A DNA stretch of 64,000 bases from Anaerocolumna sp. MB42-C2 (lineage in GTDB: Bacteria > Bacillota > Clostridia > Lachnospirales > Lachnospiraceae). Under the pieces are notes generated by a model that saw only the letters and a list, made by a program, of their open reading frames with translations, was not told the DNA's origin and did no database searches. The translations under genes and the position numbers were made by a program. The DNA lies in assembly GCF_030913705.1 (NCBI RefSeq), contig NZ_CP133190.1:4427501-4491500 (forward strand), read 5' to 3'. Below are positions 1 to 7,014 of this stretch, one piece after another; position 1 is the first letter of the stretch; every line of letters starts with the position of its first letter.

Positions 1-70
1 ATTATCATAGCACATTACTGCTGAAAATGAAATAAAGCCGGCGATTTTTAAGCAGTAAAAGAAAGTATTT

Positions 71-234
71 GTTATTGATCACAGGTAACAAACGCGACGT
101 GTTTTTTGTGAAAGCATTATCACAAAAAACCGGAGAATTGCAGCACCAAAACGCTGACTCTGCGTTTTGTGTGCATCGCGAAGCGTGTTATTGTTCACGA
201 AACTGCTGCTTTTTGCAGGGGAGTGAACAGTAAC
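71..234. repeat. Family A intergenic repeat, copy 1 (full length)
   Basis: About 164 bp. The right end is GTGAACAGTAAC and the left end is a diverged form of its inverse complement GTTACTGTTCAC. The interior (GCGACGTGTTTTTTGTGA, ACCGGAGAATTGCAGC, TGTGCATCGCGAAGCGTG) recurs at 49597-49757 and 57555-57691. A 48-bp version made only of the two ends lies at 13569-13616. The terminal inverted repeats, small size and intergenic position resemble a MITE or structured intergenic repeat. No protein coding is apparent; open frames through it look accidental. Confidence 0.75.
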
Positions 235-276
235 GTATTTGTTATTGATCACAGGTAACAAACGCGACGTGTTTTT
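235..276. repeat. Family A partial tandem copy (left end only)
   Basis: The 42 bases here repeat 65-106 essentially exactly (GTATTTGTTATTGATCACAGG and onward to GACGTGTTTTT), directly after the right terminus of the full copy. It is therefore a second left end without an interior, as left by unequal recombination or a broken tandem array. Confidence 0.75.
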
Positions 277-327
277 CTAAAATAAAGCGCTAAATTCTGC
301 TTAATATGTCCGGAAGGAGTATGACTG

Positions 328-573
328 ATGAAAAGTAGAAAACTGACACCCCTTGGTGCCGAGATTAAAAAATGTCTTGTTGACAAGGAGATGACCCAGA
401 AAGAGCTTGCTAAGATAATCGGAGTATCTCCGAAATATATCCATCTGATTCTTTACGGTGAGCGGTCTGGGAAAAAGTATATTCCTGCCATCTTATCATA
501 CCTTGGATTGGATTCTGACATAATTAAGGACAAAAGTAAAACGGTAGATAAACCTGGTGAAGGAGAGAAATAA
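328..573 (+). CDS. Small XRE-family helix-turn-helix protein
   Basis: Protein of 81 residues, essentially one HTH_3/XRE domain: the stretch from about residue 20 to 60 (MTQKELAKIIGVSPKYIHLI) has the classic helix-turn-helix pattern. The N-terminal lead LTPLGAEIKK and a charged tail follow the usual layout of stand-alone Clostridia regulators and phage-type repressors. The start is supported by a GGAAGGAG ribosome binding site 8-10 bases upstream. It ends 31 bases before the CdaR-type gene and may be co-transcribed with it. No sensor domain is present and the target is unknown. Confidence 0.8.
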   Translation: MKSRKLTPLGAEIKKCLVDKEMTQKELAKIIGVSPKYIHLILYGERSGKKYIPAILSYLGLDSDIIKDKSKTVDKPGEGEK

Positions 574-604
574 AAGGCTGTGATGGGGAAGGGGCGGTTA
601 TTAT

Positions 605-1741
605 ATGTTGGATTCGGTTTTTGCACAACGATTTATTGAGAAAATCAGGAAATATACAGACTATAACATAAACATAATGGATGAAAAAGGTATTATTATT
701 GCCAGTAGGACAGAAAGCAGAATAGGTACTTTTCATGAGATTGCATACCGGATAATCCATGGGGAAGAAGATGAGATTATTGTTGAAAACGACAATCAGT
801 TTGTAGGAGTAAAAGCAGGGATTAATGCAGCATTTTTTTATAAAAATAATAAGATTGGAGTTATCGGCATTACAGGTGAACCATCAGAGATACGGCCGAT
901 TTCCCTGATTATTCGGATGTCCATGGAAACTATGCTGGAATATGAGATTTACAAGGAAGAACGGTATCAAAGAAGAAATATAAAAGAGCAGTTTTTAAAC
1001 CTTATTCTTTACGGAGAAAATGTAACGGAAGAGGAACTGGGAGAGTATGCGCAACGTTTAAATTTTAAGGAAGAACTGATACGGATTCCAATTCTTATAC
1101 GATTTAATGAAAAATCTGATCAGGCAGAACAGATATTATCTGGTATAAGAGAAAGACATCTTACTTCTTCACAGGATATTTCAGGGGTAACCAGAAATAA
1201 TTGCATTATTATTTTTAAACATTTTGACGGTAAGCTGTTGGAGCTATTGCAGACTTACAAAATATTCATCGGTGAAAGTCTGAGCCGGATACTTCAATAC
1301 CTAAAAACGAATCATATTGATTACAAATTATATACAGGTTCTTTCCAAAATAAATTTGCACAGTATCGAATCAGTTACCTGCATTGCAAATGGTTGTTTG
1401 AAAATACAAAACCAGTTAAAAACAGCTACTTTTTTTATGACTATTTACAGGAATATCTTCATTCACTTATACCTTTAACGGAATTGAACGGTATCTTTGA
1501 GATATTTAAGACACAGTTCGATGATAAATTCATTAATAATTATATAGAAATAGTAAGTGCTCTGGATTCTACAGACTATAATTTGGCTGAAGCAAGCAAG
1601 TATATTCATATTCACAAAAATACAATGAGTTATCGGCTGGACAAGCTGCGGAAAGCTTTAGGGATGAACCCATTGTTGAGGCATCAGGAAAGAATATTTT
1701 TTACTAATTTTTATGATTATTTAGTTAAAACAAAAAAATAA
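605..1741 (+). CDS. CdaR/PucR-family sugar diacid regulator
   Basis: Protein of 378 residues. The N-terminal part (about 1-135) matches a putative sugar diacid recognition domain (MLDSVFAQRFIEKI, NINIMDEKGIIIASR, VIGITGEP). The C-terminus (about 315-375) matches a PucR-type helix-turn-helix (ASKYIHIHKNTMSYRLDKLR). CdaR proteins activate glucarate, galactarate and glycerate utilisation genes in response to the diacid or glycerate. The next gene encodes a glycerate kinase, which fits a local regulatory role. A purine-rich GGGGAAGGGG precedes the ATG. The effector is inferred from the family only. Confidence 0.88.
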   Translation: MLDSVFAQRFIEKIRKYTDYNINIMDEKGIIIASRTESRIGTFHEIAYRIIHGEEDEIIVENDNQFVGVKAGINAAFFYKNNKIGVIGITGEPSEIRPISLIIRMSMETMLEYEIYKEERYQRRNIKEQFLNLILYGENVTEEELGEYAQRLNFKEELIRIPILIRFNEKSDQAEQILSGIRERHLTSSQDISGVTRNNCIIIFKHFDGKLLELLQTYKIFIGESLSRILQYLKTNHIDYKLYTGSFQNKFAQYRISYLHCKWLFENTKPVKNSYFFYDYLQEYLHSLIPLTELNGIFEIFKTQFDDKFINNYIEIVSALDSTDYNLAEASKYIHIHKNTMSYRLDKLRKALGMNPLLRHQERIFFTNFYDYLVKTKK

Positions 1742-2060
1742 AAAAATATTAATGTCTTTTATAATACAAAAATTCTTAATTACTCCAATGATAAAGACCA
1801 CCATTTAAACTAAAACGTAATTTCTTAAAAAAATACTCGATACAAAAAGCATATTTTATTTCTTTCTGTTTCTATAGAAGCACCCATAACGGAATATTTA
1901 AACTTAAGATTATCATTCGGTTTTCTTTTTGTGTCGTTGTAACAAAAAAAGAACGAAAATTCGTTCCCCATAGGGTATTAGGATATTAACAATTTAATTA
2001 TAATGAAATCCATAAATAAATAATATTTGATAACATTCACAGAATAAACAGGAGAAGAAT
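1742..2060. other. AT-rich intergenic region with palindrome
   Basis: 319 bp without a gene between the CdaR-type regulator and glycerate kinase. The notable element is GAACGAAAATTCGTTC at 1951-1966, a 7-bp-arm inverted repeat about 95 bp upstream of the kinase. It could be the binding site of the adjacent regulator. Its minus-strand reading, followed by T7, also resembles a weak terminator, although no minus-strand gene is evident. Nothing else is recognisable. Confidence 0.4.
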
Positions 2061-3305
2061 ATGATCCACGAAGATGCAAGTATAATTATCAGAAATTCTA
2101 TATCCGATGTCTTACCGGATAAAGCAGTTACTGCTGTGTTAAAGAATAAAAAGTTTCTAAATAAGGTATATGTGGTTGCCGTCGGTAAGGCAGCCTGGAT
2201 CATGGCAGAAACAGCGGGAAAAATATTGGGAAACCAGATACAGAAAGGCCTTATTATAACAAAATACGGCTATTCAAAGGGGGATTTGGAAGGGTTTGAA
2301 ATCTTAGAAGCAGGACACCCGGTTCCGGATAATAATTCATTATTGGGAACACAAAAAGCCATTGATATGGTGAAAGGATTAAGTAAGGAGGATGAAGTGT
2401 TATTTTTATTATCCGGCGGCGGTTCATCCTTATTTGAAATGCCGGTACAGGGAATTACTTTAGAAGATATACAGGAAGTAACCAGAAAGCTTTTAAGTTG
2501 CGGAGCAGATATAACGGAAATCAATACAATCAGAAAGCGTTTGTCCAGTGTGAAAGGAGGTAAATTTGCTAAATATTGTGAACCGGCAAGGGTGTGCTCC
2601 ATCCTATTGTCGGATGTTATAAAAGGAAAAGCAGATATGATTGCTTCGGGCCCGGCTTATCCGGATGTCTCAGCCAGTACGGATGTATATGGAATATTGA
2701 TCAAATATGATTTGATTTTAGAAGACCATATGATAGAAGCGATAAAAAGGGAAATACCCCAGGAAATAAATAATGTTGAAACTTATGTTACAGGGAGTGT
2801 GAGAGATTTTTGTGAGGCGGTAGCAAAATATGCACAGCAGCTTGGGTACAAGCCTTATATTATATCTACTACATTAGATTGTGAGGCCAGAGAAGCGGGG
2901 AAATTTATGGCATCCATTGCACGTAGGATGAAAGAAGACGGTAATTACAGGATAAAACCTCCTTGTGCTATTATTGCGGGTGGAGAGACAGTGGTTAAGG
3001 TAGAGGGAGAAGGACTCGGTGGAAGAAATCAGGAAATTGCTTTAAGTGCGGCCATTGGTATCAAAGATATGAATGATGTAGTGATATTCTCAGTAAGTTC
3101 TGATGGTACTGACGGTCCTACTGATGCGGATGGAGGAATTGTAGATGGGAATACAGTGAATATATTAGAAAATATTGGGATTGATTGTACGAGATATTTA
3201 AAAAACAATGATTCCTATCATGCTTTGGAAAAGGCAGGTGCATTGGTATTTACAGGATCAACCGGAACGAATGTAAATGATGTGACGGTTATCCTGTGTA
3301 GATAA
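2061..3305 (+). CDS. Glycerate 2-kinase, MOFRL (TtuD/GCK) family
   Basis: Protein of 414 residues, the usual length for DUF4147-MOFRL kinases that phosphorylate D-glycerate to 2-phosphoglycerate. Diagnostic segments are VVAVGKAAW (about 38), EAGHPVPDNNS (about 87), LLSGGGSSLFE (about 115), INTIRKRLSSVKGGK (about 154) and, in the MOFRL domain, AGGETVVKVEGEGLGGRNQE and SSDGTDGPTDADGG. The start is preceded by AGGAG. Placement after a CdaR-type regulator argues for use of glycerate released from sugar acids or glycerate-containing glycosides. Confidence 0.93.
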   Translation: MIHEDASIIIRNSISDVLPDKAVTAVLKNKKFLNKVYVVAVGKAAWIMAETAGKILGNQIQKGLIITKYGYSKGDLEGFEILEAGHPVPDNNSLLGTQKAIDMVKGLSKEDEVLFLLSGGGSSLFEMPVQGITLEDIQEVTRKLLSCGADITEINTIRKRLSSVKGGKFAKYCEPARVCSILLSDVIKGKADMIASGPAYPDVSASTDVYGILIKYDLILEDHMIEAIKREIPQEINNVETYVTGSVRDFCEAVAKYAQQLGYKPYIISTTLDCEAREAGKFMASIARRMKEDGNYRIKPPCAIIAGGETVVKVEGEGLGGRNQEIALSAAIGIKDMNDVVIFSVSSDGTDGPTDADGGIVDGNTVNILENIGIDCTRYLKNNDSYHALEKAGALVFTGSTGTNVNDVTVILCR

Positions 3306-3311
3306 AAACAT

Positions 3312-3339
3312 AAGGAGGTAAATGAAAATGAAGACATAA
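3312..3339 (+). other. Strong SD with 5-codon mini-ORF
   Basis: A perfect AAGGAGG (3312-3318) is followed by ATG AAA ATG AAG ACA TAA (3322-3339), seven bases after the glycerate kinase stop. It reads as the start of a gene whose body is gone or as a leader peptide. A family B repeat begins about 20 bases downstream, consistent with disruption of a former third gene in this operon. Confidence 0.4.
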
Positions 3340-3360
3340 GTTAAGAGAATACAAATAGGA

Positions 3361-3463
3361 GTTAGTGTGAATAGTCCCGCTAAGAGCATGCGGGCCATTA
3401 GAAGAATAGCAAAGGCGGCTATTCTTCAGGATTTATGCCCATAAGGCATGGGCGTTAGTGTGA
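3361..3463. repeat. Family B hairpin repeat, copy 1
   Basis: Bounded by direct repeats GTTAGTGTGA at 3361-3370 and 3454-3463. Inside are three stem-loops: CCCGC/GCGGG (3376-3394), GAAGAATAGC/GCTATTCTTC (3401-3427, perfect 10 bp) and GCCCAT/ATGGGC (about 3437-3453). The head AGTGTGAATAGTCCCGC recurs at 9587 and 13701. It sits in the 280-bp gap ahead of the sugar transporter operon. No coding capacity is seen. Confidence 0.65.
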
Positions 3464-3585
3464 GAATTAATTTTTTTGATTAATTGTAGGTGTGGTAATA
3501 ATGGGGGATCTAATTAATTCGGAACAGAACTTACATCATTAAATTTCTAATTTTATTTGGTTTAGTAATGGGAGGATAAGAAAAA

Positions 3586-4998
3586 ATGAAAAATATGAAA
3601 AGAATGTTAACTATTACAGTTTCCTTAATGATAATTGCAGCGGTTCTGACAGGATGCAGCAGTAATGGAGCCTCAGAAAGTTCCACCGTGGGAACGAAAG
3701 AGCAGACTGCTGCTGCTTCGGGGGATGTTTATCAGGTTCACTTTTATGCCTGGACGAATCCGGACAATGTCAAACCGTTAGAAGCAGCATTTAATAAGGA
3801 ATATGCGGGAAAATATGAATTTGTCTATGAAAAATTGGCGGATGCATCGACTTTGACTATCAACACTGCATTGGCATCCGGAGAAAAAATTGACGTAATG
3901 ACACAGTCCAGTCAATTTGATCTTCGCCAGCGTGCGGATGGTGGAGCATATATGGGGCTAAAACAGTTCTTTGACAAGGAAGGCTGGGATTATGAAGATA
4001 TTTTAGGTGACGCTACCGAGGAAACCCAGAATATGAATGGGGATTATTATTCCATACCTTATTGCAACAATATAAATATGGTATTTTTTAATAAGAAGAT
4101 GTTTGATGCGGCCGGCGTCGAATATCCTAAAACAGGCTGGACCTGGCAGGATTTTAGGGATACTGCGGTTAAACTTACCAGCGGATCAGGAGCTGATAAA
4201 GTGTATGGTGCTATGGTAGATGTTGTTGGTGAAGATTTTGCATGGGACTTAATTGCCAGACAGAAACTTGGCAACTTTGCCTATTATAACAAAGATTTCA
4301 CCGCTTCAACTTTTGATACTCCGCAGATGAAAGAAAGCCTTCAATATTTTGTGGACTTGTCATTAAAAGATAAGTGTATCGTACCACTTGATGAATATAC
4401 AACCTTAAAATATGAAAATGATACAAACGGTATGCAGGGTCTATATAACGGGAAATATGCAATGTGGATTGCTCCTGTTTATGGTAATTTATATCTTAAA
4501 TCAAGTTATGGTGAGATTCCGGAGGGAACGGACATTGGTATGGTAAATATGCCGACTTCTGACGGGGGACAGTCAATAACTACCTGCTATTCTTCTACGG
4601 CCAGTATTCCTAAAAGTGCTGAAAATCCGGAAGCAGCCTGGGCTTTATTAAAGTTTATAACAATTGACCATGCCGACTTATTTGCAGGACCTAAAGCAAT
4701 GAGTCCCGGGTATGAGTTTAAAACAGAAGAGGAGGCTACAGCCTTTAATGATCTTATCTTTGATCATGGAAACAGACCGGGTTTTGACTATGATATGGCA
4801 ATGAAAACCATGTCAGAACCACGTACTTTAGTCAGTAAGGATAATACCCTTATTCAAGGGCAGGCAACCACTACCGAGGTTATGGATGCAGTTATGACAT
4901 TGGTGTTTAACGGTGAAATGGGTGTAGAGGAAGGCTTGGCGGAACTTAAGACAAAAGTTGACGAGGCAATAAAAAAAGACTTAGCTAATATGAAATAA
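3586..4998 (+). CDS. ABC sugar transporter, substrate-binding lipoprotein (family 1)
   Basis: Protein of 470 residues with a lipoprotein signal peptide: KNMKR n-region, hydrophobic core, and lipobox LTGC with Cys near residue 24. The remainder is a family 1 extracellular solute-binding fold (VHFYAWTNPDNVKPLEAAFN, NTALASGEKIDVMTQSS, YSIPYCNNINMVFFNKKMFD, GWTWQDFRDTAVKLT). It would be anchored outside the membrane and deliver an oligosaccharide to the permeases that follow at 5082 and 6052. GGGAGGA lies upstream of the ATG. No ATPase gene is nearby, so a shared MsmX-type ATPase is likely. Confidence 0.92.
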   Translation: MKNMKRMLTITVSLMIIAAVLTGCSSNGASESSTVGTKEQTAAASGDVYQVHFYAWTNPDNVKPLEAAFNKEYAGKYEFVYEKLADASTLTINTALASGEKIDVMTQSSQFDLRQRADGGAYMGLKQFFDKEGWDYEDILGDATEETQNMNGDYYSIPYCNNINMVFFNKKMFDAAGVEYPKTGWTWQDFRDTAVKLTSGSGADKVYGAMVDVVGEDFAWDLIARQKLGNFAYYNKDFTASTFDTPQMKESLQYFVDLSLKDKCIVPLDEYTTLKYENDTNGMQGLYNGKYAMWIAPVYGNLYLKSSYGEIPEGTDIGMVNMPTSDGGQSITTCYSSTASIPKSAENPEAAWALLKFITIDHADLFAGPKAMSPGYEFKTEEEATAFNDLIFDHGNRPGFDYDMAMKTMSEPRTLVSKDNTLIQGQATTTEVMDAVMTLVFNGEMGVEEGLAELKTKVDEAIKKDLANMK

Positions 4999-5038
4999 TC
5001 CTTTGATATATGGTTCGGTAAAGTCTTAAAATAACAAG

Positions 5039-5066
5039 CTGCGGAATAATTTGATATATTCCGCAG
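5039..5066 (+). terminator. Intercistronic stem-loop between binding protein and permease
   Basis: CTGCGGAATA (5039-5048) and TATTCCGCAG (5057-5066) form a perfect 10-bp stem with an 8-base loop. There is no long U tract, so it is more likely an mRNA stabiliser or processing signal than a full terminator. Such hairpins are common after binding-protein genes and allow excess binding protein over permease. Confidence 0.6.
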
Positions 5067-5081
5067 TTTGTATGAAAGGTT

Positions 5082-6014
5082 GTGATTAAGATTTCTACTT
5101 TAGCAAAAATAAGAACTGAAAAAGCAAAAACGCTGAATCTGCAAAGAAAAGAAAATCTTGCTGGGTATGCTTTTATTCTCTTAAATTTTTTCGGTTATAT
5201 TGCTTTTAAACTGATTCCTCTTTTATTTGCGTTAGGTCTGAGTTTTTCGGACTGGAATTTTGTTTCCGGACTTAAAAATATTAAATTTGCGGGGATATCC
5301 AATTACAGTAAGCTTTTTTCGGATAGTGTTTTTATAACATCCCTGATTAATACGGTAATTTATGGTGTTGTTATGGTACCCATTGCTATTTTCTTATCCC
5401 TGTTATTTGCAGTAATATTAAATGAATATGTATTTGGGAAGGGTTTGCTTCGTTTGGCATTTTATCTTCCTAATGTTTCTTCTATGGTGGCGGTTTCCGT
5501 TGTGTGGATGATATTATTTCTGCCGTCCTATGGACCGATAAATCAGTTCTTAAGTGCAATTGGATTTGAGAAACCGCCCAGATGGCTCAATGCCAGCAGT
5601 ACCTCCTTACTTTCCATTATTATTGTTGGTATTTGGCAGAGAATTGGTTACAACATTATTATTTTTCTGGCAGGGTTGCAGGGAATATCAAAATCCTTGT
5701 ACGAATCGGCTGAAATTGACGGGGCGAATGGCATACAAAAATTCTTTTATATTACAATACCCTCTCTTTCTAATACAATGTTTCTGATAACCATGTTATC
5801 TTTTATCAGTTCCTTTCAGGTATTCACTCCTGTTCAGGTTATGACACAGGGCGGGCCGGGTAATTCATCTTCGGTTCTTGTATATTATATTTATAAAACT
5901 GCGTTCCAATACAGTGATATAGGATATGCAAGCGCTATGTCCTGGGTATTGTTTTTCCTGGTATTTATCTTTTGTGCAGGCCGAATATTGGTATCAAATA
6001 GGAAAAAAGAATAA
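5082..6014 (+). CDS. ABC sugar transporter permease, MalF/UgpA type
   Basis: Protein of 310 residues with about six membrane segments; the first is near residues 27-50 (GYAFILLNFFGYIAFKLIPL). The EAA loop ESAEIDGANGIQKFFYITIP (about 210) identifies a carbohydrate uptake type 1 permease. The only in-frame start is GTG at 5082, just after a stop at 5073. Its AAAGG motif lies only 2-3 bases upstream, so either spacing is unusually tight or a non-canonical codon is used. It pairs with the permease 37 bases downstream. Confidence 0.9.
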   Translation: MIKISTLAKIRTEKAKTLNLQRKENLAGYAFILLNFFGYIAFKLIPLLFALGLSFSDWNFVSGLKNIKFAGISNYSKLFSDSVFITSLINTVIYGVVMVPIAIFLSLLFAVILNEYVFGKGLLRLAFYLPNVSSMVAVSVVWMILFLPSYGPINQFLSAIGFEKPPRWLNASSTSLLSIIIVGIWQRIGYNIIIFLAGLQGISKSLYESAEIDGANGIQKFFYITIPSLSNTMFLITMLSFISSFQVFTPVQVMTQGGPGNSSSVLVYYIYKTAFQYSDIGYASAMSWVLFFLVFIFCAGRILVSNRKKE

Positions 6015-6051
6015 GAGAAGAAATATTACAAATAGAAAGAGGTGGTTTCTG

Positions 6052-6888
6052 ATGAGTTATAGCGACCGAAAGAAAGCAATAAAAATTGTTTTTACTATTT
6101 TAATGGGTGTCATTTCTATCTTAATGATAATTCCTTTTGTATGGATGCTTTCCGCATCTTTTAAACCGGATAACGAGATTTTTAGTTTCCCGATTGCCTG
6201 GATTCCTAAAAAAGTTACTTTAACCAATTATAACCGTGTATGGAATTCCAATGTACCATTTACTACGTTTTTTATGAATTCAGTAAAAGTGACTACGCTT
6301 TCGGTAATTGGGGAAGTATTTACCAGCGCTCTTGCAGCATACGCCTTTGCCAAAATTAAATTTAAAGGCCGGGAGCTTATTTTCCTGATTTACCTTTCTA
6401 CACTGGCTTTTCCGAATCAGATGATGTTAATTCCGCGTTTTGTTGTTTTTCGTGAAATAGGAATATATAACACGCATCTCGCACTGATTTTACCAGGGAT
6501 GTTTACTGCTTTTGGGACATTTCTTCTACGTCAGTTTTTTATGTCGGTTCCGGAAGAATTGTGTGAATCCGGTAAGGTAGACGGAGCAAGTCATTTAGTT
6601 ATTTTTCTAAGGATTATGATACCACTTGCTATACCGGCTTTTAGCGCACTTATTATTTTTCAATTTGTTTCATCCTGGAATGAATATGAATCTGCCCTGG
6701 TATATATCCGGGATAAGCGGTTAGCGACTATTCCGTTAGGACTTAATTTTTTTAAAGATGAGAATTCAACCAGTTATGGTGCAATAATGGCGGCATCTGT
6801 TTGTTCTCTGATACCAATTTTTACGGTTTTCCTCATTTTTCAGAAACAATTTGTGGCTGGGATTGCTACTACCGGAATGAAAGAGTAA
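6052..6888 (+). CDS. ABC sugar transporter permease, MalG/UgpE type
   Basis: Protein of 278 residues starting at the ATG preceded by AGAGGTGG; a longer upstream reading lacks a ribosome site and overlaps the previous gene. About six membrane segments, first near residues 14-34, a periplasmic-type NYNRVWNS segment, and the EAA loop (ESGKVDGASHLVIFLRIMIP, about 178). It forms the membrane channel with the product of 5082. The C-terminus ends in the typical GIATTGMKE. Confidence 0.92.
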   Translation: MSYSDRKKAIKIVFTILMGVISILMIIPFVWMLSASFKPDNEIFSFPIAWIPKKVTLTNYNRVWNSNVPFTTFFMNSVKVTTLSVIGEVFTSALAAYAFAKIKFKGRELIFLIYLSTLAFPNQMMLIPRFVVFREIGIYNTHLALILPGMFTAFGTFLLRQFFMSVPEELCESGKVDGASHLVIFLRIMIPLAIPAFSALIIFQFVSSWNEYESALVYIRDKRLATIPLGLNFFKDENSTSYGAIMAASVCSLIPIFTVFLIFQKQFVAGIATTGMKE

Positions 6889-7014
6889 GTCACGGAGTAG
6901 GTGAAAATCATATAATTGCAGGAATGATATCTGCATATATATAAACTGTAAATGAGAAGGATTAACAGAGATTTTAATAGCTATTTGATACAGAAATAAA
7001 GGAGAATTGAATAT

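Noticed and set aside
79..261. Minus-strand open frame across the family A repeat
   Set aside because: It runs through repeat termini and interior, and the other copies do not keep the frame.
1951..1966. Minus-strand terminator reading of the GAACGAA palindrome
   Set aside because: No minus-strand gene lies upstream of it; an operator role is at least as likely, so it is only noted in the intergenic entry.
3361..3463. Target-site duplication from transposition (GTTAGTGTGA on both sides)
   Set aside because: The same TTAGTGTRA sequence bounds another copy at 9587-9710, so it belongs to the element and is not a duplicated target.
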